This document shows positions 1-5,183 of a stretch of 5,183 nucleotides of DNA, piece by piece. Origin of the DNA: Betaproteobacteria bacterium UBA6910. GTDB taxonomy: Bacteria; Pseudomonadota; Gammaproteobacteria; Burkholderiales; UBA6910. The stretch spans positions 16,501 to 21,683 of the forward strand of contig DKBC01000092.1 of assembly GCA_002451065.1 (NCBI GenBank), in the 5' to 3' direction. The notes under the pieces were generated by a model, which searched no databases, was not told the DNA's origin, and was given only the letters and a program-made list of their open reading frames with translations. How positions within the stretch are numbered: position 1 is the stretch's first letter; every line of letters begins with the position of its first letter. A program made the translations under genes and the position numbers.

Positions 1-37
1 GGGCGATTTCCTGCATGAATTGGGAGATGCGGAACAT
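1..37 (-). CDS. nirJ: NirJ, heme d1 biosynthesis radical SAM protein (N-terminal 12 codons only)
   Basis: Only the start of this gene is in the window. The ATG at 37-35 opens a frame reading MFRISQFMQEIA that runs off the left edge. It resembles the start of NirJ proteins (M-[LF]-R-I-S...), and nirJ is the gene expected after nirH in nir clusters. NirJ is a cytoplasmic radical SAM iron-sulfur enzyme that removes the C3 and C8 propionate side chains from didecarboxysiroheme on the way to heme d1. The radical SAM cysteine motif would lie further downstream and cannot be seen. A purine-rich ribosome binding site (GGAAAG, 48-43) sits five bases before the ATG and supports this start. The gene is separated from nirH by 63 bases that contain a likely promoter of its own. 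The assignment rests on 12 residues plus position, so it is good but not certain. Confidence 0.85.
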   Translation of the reverse strand, partial: MFRISQFMQEIA

Positions 38-61
38 GGGAGCTTTCCGGGAAGTCAAGGC

Positions 62-104
62 ATTCTAAGGCTGGAAGGGTGTGCGATTCCCTGACTTATG
101 TCAA
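62..104 (-). promoter_or_regulatory. FNR/DNR-type promoter upstream of nirJ
   Basis: On the minus strand, 104-91 reads TTGACATAAGTCAG. It matches the FNR/DNR/ANR core TTGA-N6-TCAA at 7 of 8 positions, and its TGAC-N4-GTCA core is a perfect palindrome. A -10-like hexamer TAGAAT (5 of 6 to TATAAT) lies at 67-62. The distance from the operator centre (97.5) to the first base of the hexamer is 30.5 bases, close to the class II activator layout. Transcription would start near 55-56 and give a leader of about 18 bases that contains the nirJ ribosome binding site. The operator overlaps the nirH stop codon (103-101). Activation under oxygen limitation or by NO is inferred from the site type; the regulator itself is not in the window. 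Confidence 0.6.
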
Positions 105-598
105 ACGCGTGACGGTTTCGTCAGCCGCAGCCCGGTTTTCTTAAGGATTCGGGTGCTGTAGATCACCTCGTGGCCGCGGTTTGCGTCCCCGAGCAGGGCG
201 GCGATTTCAGCGACCTTCCGTTGCACTTCGTCACGGCTTTTTCCGTGGACCATGGCAAACAGGTTGTAGCGCCATCCCGGGAGGCGGCGCGGACGGCGGT
301 AACAGTGGCTTACGAAATCCAGAGTGCCGATCCGCACTCCCAGTTCGTCGACACGCTCGTCGGAAACGTCCCATACGGACATGCCATTGGCGCGATAGCC
401 CAGGGCGTAATGATTGGGCACGGCGCCGATGCGCCGGATCACGCCGCTCGCCAGCATGCGTTTGATCCGTTCCATGACCTCATCCGCAGGCAGACCCACC
501 CGCTCCGCTATGGCGTGGTAGGGACGCGGTGTCAGGGGCAGCCCGCCCTGGGTGGCAACGACGATACTGCGGTCAATGGCGTCCAGGCTGCCAGTCAT
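101..598 (-). CDS. nirH: NirH, siroheme decarboxylase subunit (NirL/AhbB-like)
   Basis: A protein of 165 residues, starting at the ATG at 598, one base after the nirG stop codon. Residues about 5-55 (LDAIDRSIVVATQGG..., then SGVIRRIGAV) form the Lrp/AsnC-like winged-helix part seen in this family. The C-terminal half is the ligand-binding ferredoxin-like part, with the signature HCYRRPRRLPGWRYNLF at residues 98-114, the diagnostic block of NirL/NirH-type proteins. Despite the regulator-like fold, these proteins are enzymes: with NirD, NirL and NirG they decarboxylate the C12 and C18 acetates of siroheme to give 12,18-didecarboxysiroheme in the cytoplasm. The frame stays open upstream of 598, but that reading lies inside nirG and shows no family similarity. 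No good ribosome binding site precedes the ATG, so translation is probably coupled to nirG. It is closer to the C-terminal half of NirDL than to NirG. Confidence 0.93.
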   Translation of the reverse strand: MTGSLDAIDRSIVVATQGGLPLTPRPYHAIAERVGLPADEVMERIKRMLASGVIRRIGAVPNHYALGYRANGMSVWDVSDERVDELGVRIGTLDFVSHCYRRPRRLPGWRYNLFAMVHGKSRDEVQRKVAEIAALLGDANRGHEVIYSTRILKKTGLRLTKPSRV

Positions 599-599
599 A

Positions 600-1043
600 T
601 CAGGCGCCGAGCTTGAGTTCCACGAAGTACTCCCGCTCCTTGGGAAGATTGAGCACCGGGTGGCCGGTTTCCGCCTCGATGCGGGCGATGGTCTTGCCGA
701 TCCCATCGGGCGAGTCGGTGGCGAGCACGAACCACAGGTTCCAGGGGTGCTCCCGCTCGTAGTTGTGGGCGACCTCGGGCAGCGCATCAAGGATCGCCGT
801 TACCCGGTTGACGTCCGGCGCGGCAACGCTCAGGGCGGCCAGGGTGAACGCGCCGCCCATGCGGTCGGCGTTATAAAGAGGCCCGAAGCGCGTGAGGATA
901 CCCCGCTCCAGGAGGCCCGCTACGCGGGCAATCAGCTCGTCCTCGCTGAGTCCGATGCCCTCAGCGACTGACGCGAAGGGGCGGTCGCACACCGGAAAGC
1001 CGGCCTGGAGGCGGTTGATCACGGCGCGGTCCAGGTCGTCCAT
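600..1043 (-). CDS. nirG: NirG, siroheme decarboxylase subunit (NirD/AhbA-like)
   Basis: A protein of 147 residues beginning MDDLDRAVINRLQAGFPV, a normal start for NirG. The winged-helix Lrp/AsnC-like segment covers residues about 3-58 and ends in GILTRFGPLYN. The ligand-binding half carries the NirD/NirG signature HNYEREHPWNLWFV starting at His93, and later PKEREYFVEL near the C-terminus. It works with NirDL and NirH in decarboxylating siroheme in the cytoplasm. The chosen ATG (1043-1041) lies one base after the nirDL stop (TGA-A-ATG). An alternative ATG at 1055 would add four residues (MQPE) and overlap nirDL by 11 bases. Neither has a convincing ribosome binding site, which points to translational coupling. 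DNA around the HNYEREH motif is nearly identical to the matching part of nirDL. Confidence 0.94.
   Translation of the reverse strand: MDDLDRAVINRLQAGFPVCDRPFASVAEGIGLSEDELIARVAGLLERGILTRFGPLYNADRMGGAFTLAALSVAAPDVNRVTAILDALPEVAHNYEREHPWNLWFVLATDSPDGIGKTIARIEAETGHPVLNLPKEREYFVELKLGA
726..768. repeat. Copy 1 of a 43-base block shared with nirDL (in nirG)
   Basis: This block matches 1708-1750 at 40 of 43 positions, in the same orientation. The last 23 bases (746-768) are identical to 1728-1750. It encodes the HNYEREH..NLWFV active-site segment of NirG. It is a coding paralogy repeat, not a mobile element: the flanks diverge quickly. Confidence 0.85.
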
Positions 1044-1044
1044 T

Positions 1045-2022
1045 TCAGGCTGCATAGCGGGCACCGGTCTGTTTGAAGCGCTGGCGGCTGAACAGGACCT
1101 CGTGGGGCGACTCGGCAAGGCCGCAGATTTCGCGCAGGGTTTGCACATGGCCCAAGACGGTGTGTCGGTCCCGCCCGTGGATCATGCAGAAGAGGTTGTG
1201 GCGCCAGTCCGGTAGCCTCCGGGGACGCCGGTAGCACAGGGTGACGAAAGGCTGGCGCGCGACGCAGCGGCCCGCGGCGTCGACCAAAGAGTCCGGCACG
1301 TCCCACACCACCATGGCGTTGGCCCGGTAGCCCAGCTCGTGGTGGCGCACCACGATGCCAATGCGACGGGCGACCCCGCTTTCGACCCAGTCCCGGAGCC
1401 GGGCGATGACGTTTTGCTCGGGCATCTGGGCGCGGGTCCCGATCTCCGCGAATGGCCGCGACACCAGAGGAAAACCGGACTGGACTGCGGCCAGCAGCGC
1501 GGGCTCGTCCTCGCCGGGGAGGGTTTCCATGGTGCACCGGGGCGGGTGGTGTGCCGCGCGCAGCTCCGCTCTTGCGCCGTGGCGCATGTCGAATCCCAGG
1601 TCGATGTGATATTCCTTGACCAGCGGCAACACCAGGGGCTTGAGGCCCGTCCGGTTTTCGACAGCACCCAGCGCACGGGTAAGACCCTCGGCGTCCGGCG
1701 CCGCAACCACGAACCACAGGTTATAGCGGTGCTCCCGCTCGTAGTTGTGGTTCACCTCCGGCAGTTCGCTCACGACGCGGGCTGCCTTGCTCAGATCCTC
1801 CTCGGGAACCGCCAGGGCGGCCAGGGTGCTTACGCCAACCACGTTGGGCCGGAACACGACGCCCACCCGGCTCACCCGGCCCTCGGACTGGAACCCGGTC
1901 AACAGTCCCAGAATTTCCTCTTCCGTGACACCGAGCTCTCCCGCGATGGCGCGGAACGGCTCGGGTTCCAAGGGGAAGTCCCTCTGGAATTCGTTGAGCA
2001 GGCGTTCCTGGACGCTGTTCAT
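1045..2022 (-). CDS. nirDL: NirDL, fused siroheme decarboxylase
   Basis: A 325-residue protein joining a NirD-like half (residues about 1-145) to a NirL-like half (about 165-325). The first half has a winged-helix Lrp/AsnC-like segment (LLNEFQRDFPL to VSRVGVVFRP) and the signature HNYEREHRYNLWFV from His92. The second half repeats the architecture (LLAAVQSGFPL to VARRIGIVVRH) with CYRRPRRLPDW from Cys263 and HNLFCMIHG after it. Each half is about the length of stand-alone NirD or NirL. Fused NirDL proteins are known in several denitrifiers; P. aeruginosa has separate genes. The enzyme removes the C12 and C18 acetate carboxyls of siroheme in the cytoplasm. The start is the ATG at 2022, seven bases after the nirF stop, where family similarity begins; the frame is open to 2073, but that part overlaps nirF and is unlike NirD. 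The linker (residues about 146-164, rich in His, Arg and Ala) is followed by Met165, which could be a relic NirL start. Confidence 0.95.
   Translation of the reverse strand: MNSVQERLLNEFQRDFPLEPEPFRAIAGELGVTEEEILGLLTGFQSEGRVSRVGVVFRPNVVGVSTLAALAVPEEDLSKAARVVSELPEVNHNYEREHRYNLWFVVAAPDAEGLTRALGAVENRTGLKPLVLPLVKEYHIDLGFDMRHGARAELRAAHHPPRCTMETLPGEDEPALLAAVQSGFPLVSRPFAEIGTRAQMPEQNVIARLRDWVESGVARRIGIVVRHHELGYRANAMVVWDVPDSLVDAAGRCVARQPFVTLCYRRPRRLPDWRHNLFCMIHGRDRHTVLGHVQTLREICGLAESPHEVLFSRQRFKQTGARYAA
1708..1750. repeat. Copy 2 of a 43-base block shared with nirG (in nirDL)
   Basis: Direct repeat partner of 726-768, with 40 of 43 bases identical and the three differences clustered at 1723, 1724 and 1727. 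It encodes the HNYEREH..NLWFV segment of the NirD half. Nearly all synonymous positions match as well, which is more similarity than the surrounding paralogous sequence shows. Confidence 0.85.
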
Positions 2023-2029
2023 GGCGGGC

Positions 2030-3208
2030 TCACATCCCGATGCGCCAGGCGCGGCTGGTGAAGAAGATCCCACTGGGCTTGTCGGCGGGCAGTGCCCCGA
2101 TTTGGACGAAACTGGCGGTGTCGTAGATCAGCACCCTGTCGTCGTCCCGCGCCGAGATCCAGACCGCTTCGCCGCGGGGCGTGAATTCCATGTGCAGGAC
2201 CGCCTTCCCCGGCTTCAGGCTCTGCACCACGGTGCGGGTGGGCACGTCTATGACCTGCACCGTGTCATTCTTCGGGAAAGCGAAATTGACCCACACCCGC
2301 CGTCCGTCCGGCTGCGCCATGACGAATACCGGTTGGCCGTGGACAGGAACCCGGCCGACTTCCACCCAGGACTGGGTGTCGGCGATCAGCACTTCGTTGC
2401 GCCCAACTGCCGGCAGGAAAGCGAGGTCGCCGGCGATGGCCCATCCCCGCAGATGAGGCATCTTGTACACGGGGAGCTTTTCCTGCCCGCGCCCGTAGCC
2501 GTCCAGCACCCGGCGCACGCCTGCATCGGGATTCCAGGTATCCACCAGGGCGAGCCCGTCCTCGCCGAACAGTCCCGCCAGGTACCAGCGCCCATCGGGG
2601 GTGATGAGGCCATCGTAGGGTTCCTTGCCTATGCCCGTGAATTTCTTGACCCGGAGTTGCTTCGGGTCACTGAGGTCCGCGATCCAGATTTCACCCGCAT
2701 CGAACAGGGCGTAGGCAAAGCGGTTGCCCGGCACGTCCGCCAGTCCCACCACCTTGGAGCGCTTTCCCGCGCGACCGTAGGCGGCGGGAATGTCCGCGAC
2801 CAGTTCCAGGGTTTCGGCATCGAACACCTTCACCCCGCCGGGCTCGTAATTCTGGGCCGCCACCAGGCGGCCGTCCTGGGAAATGGAGCCCCCGATGGAG
2901 TTGCCCGCCTGGACCACGCGCTTCGCGATGCGCCGGCCCAGCAGATCCACCTTGGTGAGGCCGCCGTCGCGCCCGAACACGTAGGCGTAGCGGCCGTCCC
3001 GGGAAAACACCGCGGAGGCGTGGGACAAGTCTCCGAGTCCCTCGACAGTGCCGAGGGATTTTCGGGAACTGGTGTCCACGACCTGCACCCGGCCCGCCGC
3101 GCGCTCGATCACCACGCCCAGGTCGCCGGTGCCGCGCAATTCGCCGGGCGTGGCGCAGCCGGCGACCGTGCCGGCAAGCACCGCCAGCAGCATACGGCTA
3201 GTGCCCAT
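2030..3208 (-). CDS. nirF: NirF, heme d1 biosynthesis beta-propeller lipoprotein
   Basis: A 392-residue protein of normal NirF length. It has a short N-terminal signal with Arg5, a hydrophobic stretch (MLLAVLAGTVAG) and a lipobox-like V-A-G-C ending at Cys18, so it is probably exported and lipid-anchored. P. aeruginosa NirF is a known lipoprotein, while Paracoccus NirF is soluble. The rest is a d1-type beta-propeller related to the NirS d1 domain and NirN, with repeated blade motifs such as SRDGRYAYVFGRDG, SQDGRLVAAQNYEPGGVKVFD, TPDGRWYLAGL and PDGRRVWVNFA. His63 (GDLSHASAVFSRDGRYAY) aligns with the proximal d1-heme ligand of NirS and probably matches the histidine shown to be essential in Paracoccus NirF. 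NirF acts in the periplasm in a late step of d1 maturation or its transfer to NirS. Its ATG overlaps the nirC end by 11 bases and has a good ribosome binding site. A later Met6 start (3193) is possible but would shorten the signal and lose that site. Confidence 0.96.
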   Translation of the reverse strand: MGTSRMLLAVLAGTVAGCATPGELRGTGDLGVVIERAAGRVQVVDTSSRKSLGTVEGLGDLSHASAVFSRDGRYAYVFGRDGGLTKVDLLGRRIAKRVVQAGNSIGGSISQDGRLVAAQNYEPGGVKVFDAETLELVADIPAAYGRAGKRSKVVGLADVPGNRFAYALFDAGEIWIADLSDPKQLRVKKFTGIGKEPYDGLITPDGRWYLAGLFGEDGLALVDTWNPDAGVRRVLDGYGRGQEKLPVYKMPHLRGWAIAGDLAFLPAVGRNEVLIADTQSWVEVGRVPVHGQPVFVMAQPDGRRVWVNFAFPKNDTVQVIDVPTRTVVQSLKPGKAVLHMEFTPRGEAVWISARDDDRVLIYDTASFVQIGALPADKPSGIFFTSRAWRIGM

Positions 3209-3572
3209 CCGGCAGCCCCTTCAACAGTTGGTCCACGATCCAGCGCGCCTCCGGTTCGGTGACGTAGTCTCTCCAGGGTGGCATGGGGGTGCCGGGCCTG
3301 CCATAGAGCACCGTAAAGGCGAGACCCTCCCGGTCCTTACCGGAAAGGGTTTCCGGCAGCAGCGGCGGGCCGAGTCCCCCCTTCATGGTGAGGCCGTGGC
3401 AGGAGCCGCAATCCTGGCGCACCATGTTCAGGAGTTCTGCGCGCCGGGCGCTGTCCCTCCGCCCGAAGGGCGAGGCGCCGGGATCCGCCGGCGCCGGGTT
3501 TCCCGCAAGCACGCTCGCCGCCAGCCCGGCCCCGAACACCCCGAGGACGCTTCGGATAAGGGCGCACATCAT
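3198..3572 (-). CDS. nirC: NirC, small periplasmic cytochrome c (c55X type)
   Basis: A 124-residue monoheme cytochrome c from the ATG at 3572. The N-terminus is a Sec signal peptide (ALIRSVLGVFGAGLAASVLA, likely cut after Ala23), giving a mature protein of about 100 residues, typical of NirC. The heme c attachment motif CGSCH is at residues 55-59. The likely distal ligand is Met97 in GTPMPPW, and the C-terminal helix EARWIVDQLLKG follows. NirC is a small electron carrier associated with heme d1 formation; it has been proposed to take electrons during d1 maturation and can also donate to NirS in some species. A TTG at 3578 would add two residues, and a second ATG at 3569 would remove one; the ATGs are preferred. 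No good ribosome binding site is visible. The gene follows nirS after 125 bases that contain a terminator and a possible promoter. Its 3' end overlaps nirF. Confidence 0.95.
   Translation of the reverse strand: MMCALIRSVLGVFGAGLAASVLAGNPAPADPGASPFGRRDSARRAELLNMVRQDCGSCHGLTMKGGLGPPLLPETLSGKDREGLAFTVLYGRPGTPMPPWRDYVTEPEARWIVDQLLKGLPDGH
3216..3222 (-). promoter_or_regulatory. Ribosome binding site of nirF, inside nirC
   Basis: GAAGGGG on the minus strand, seven bases before the ATG at 3208 and lying within the last codons of nirC. It is the clearest Shine-Dalgarno sequence of any gene start here and is the reason for preferring the 3208 start over the ATG at 3193. Confidence 0.65.
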
Positions 3573-3578
3573 TGTCAA

Positions 3579-3621
3579 AGTCTAGTCGCAGAGCCCCGGC
3601 AAGTGCCTTGATTCATCTTAA
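3579..3621 (-). promoter_or_regulatory. Possible FNR/DNR-type promoter upstream of nirC
   Basis: On the minus strand, 3621-3608 reads TTAAGATGAATCAA, matching the TTGA-N6-TCAA core at 7 of 8 positions in an AT-rich island within GC-rich DNA. A -10-like hexamer TAGACT (4 of 6 to TATAAT) lies at 3584-3579. The operator centre (3614.5) is 30.5 bases from the first base of the hexamer, the same distance as in the nirJ promoter. The predicted transcription start falls at about 3572-3573, on the first base of the nirC start codon, which would give a leaderless or almost leaderless message. The -10 is weak, so the site is tentative. Confidence 0.5.
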
Positions 3622-3644
3622 ATCCCGAGGCCGGGCGCCAAATG

Positions 3645-3677
3645 CGAAAACGCGGGCGGGGGCTGTGCCCCGCCCGC
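3645..3677 (-). terminator. Rho-independent terminator after nirS
   Basis: A perfect 10-base-pair GC-only stem (arms 3652-3661 and 3668-3677, GCGGGCGGGG and its complement) with a six-base loop at 3662-3667. On the minus strand the stem is followed by GTTTTCGCATTT, an interrupted U-tract. The T-run lies only on the minus-strand side, so it acts on nirS transcripts. It starts 21 bases after the nirS stop codon. It probably makes nirS mRNA more abundant than mRNA of the downstream biosynthesis genes, consistent with a separate promoter for nirC. Confidence 0.8.
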
Positions 3678-3697
3678 TCTGGTGACATCACCCGAGG

Positions 3698-5183
<1,486 letters not shown>

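Noticed and set aside
43..56. A second TTGA-like site (TTGACTTCCCGGAA) closer to nirJ
   Set aside because: Its right half does not match TCAA, and it would sit at the predicted transcription start. The site at 91-104 is much better and has a -10 at the correct distance.
1019..1717. A 232-codon minus-strand frame overlapping nirDL
   Set aside because: Shifted frame of nirDL with Arg/Pro/Gly-rich composition. The true frame carries both decarboxylase signatures, and this one only touches nirG residues at its very end.
101..2022. Reading NirDL, NirG and NirH as Lrp/AsnC transcription regulators
   Set aside because: They share that fold, but the HNYEREH..NLWFV and CYRRPRRLPxW signatures and the nir gene context identify siroheme decarboxylases.
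1745..3262. A 505-codon open frame on the plus strand opposite nirF and nirDL
   Set aside because: It is antisense to two well-recognised genes, is rich in His, Pro, Ala and Gly as expected from the complement of GC-rich codons, and shows no recognisable domain. Long antisense frames are common in such DNA.
3595..3635. Inverted CCCGGC / GCCGGG flanking the nirC operator region
   Set aside because: Six-base GC arms 29 bases apart are expected by chance in this composition, and a stable structure is unlikely.
3681..3692. Short palindrome GGTGACATCACC between the nirS stop and the terminator
   Set aside because: Only five paired bases around a two-base centre. It could be a minor hairpin, but it fits no known operator with confidence and lies downstream of nirS, far from the nirC promoter elements.

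Overview
This window is part of a denitrification locus: a nirS (cytochrome cd1 nitrite reductase) gene followed by its heme d1 biosynthesis genes. All genes are on the minus strand, so transcription runs from right to left. In transcription order they are nirS (5' end cut off by the window edge inside the heme c motif), nirC, nirF, a fused nirDL, nirG, nirH and the first 12 codons of nirJ. The DNA is GC-rich and tightly packed. Gene order and protein character suggest a denitrifying proteobacterium, probably a beta- or gammaproteobacterium. That assignment is inferred from family resemblance and was not tested by a search.

Layout. 3698-5183: nirS, the periplasmic nitrite-to-NO reductase. 3579-3697: a non-coding gap holding a strong Rho-independent terminator just after nirS and an FNR/DNR-like site ahead of nirC. 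1045-3578: nirC (small periplasmic cytochrome c), nirF (d1-type beta-propeller lipoprotein) and nirDL (fused siroheme decarboxylase), overlapping or a few bases apart. 101-1043: nirG and nirH, each starting one base after the previous stop codon (TGA-N-ATG). 38-100: a 63-base gap with a second FNR/DNR-like promoter, whose operator overlaps the nirH stop codon. 1-37: start of nirJ.

How the genes work together. Siroheme is decarboxylated at C12 and C18 by the NirDL/NirG/NirH proteins. NirJ (radical SAM) then removes the propionates at C3 and C8. NirF and the cytochrome NirC act in the periplasm on late d1 maturation and delivery. The finished d1 heme goes into the beta-propeller of NirS. nirE (siroheme precursor methyltransferase) and nirN (last dehydrogenation) are not in the window and may lie beyond nirJ. 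No nirM (cytochrome c551) lies between nirS and nirC, where Pseudomonas aeruginosa has it.

I found no wholly new system. The most interesting points are the two FNR/DNR-type promoters with identical operator-to--10 spacing that split the cluster into at least three transcription blocks, the very short or absent leader predicted for nirC, the nirD-nirL fusion that keeps a plausible ancestral NirL start codon, and a 43-base near-identical block shared by nirDL and nirG over their active-site motif.
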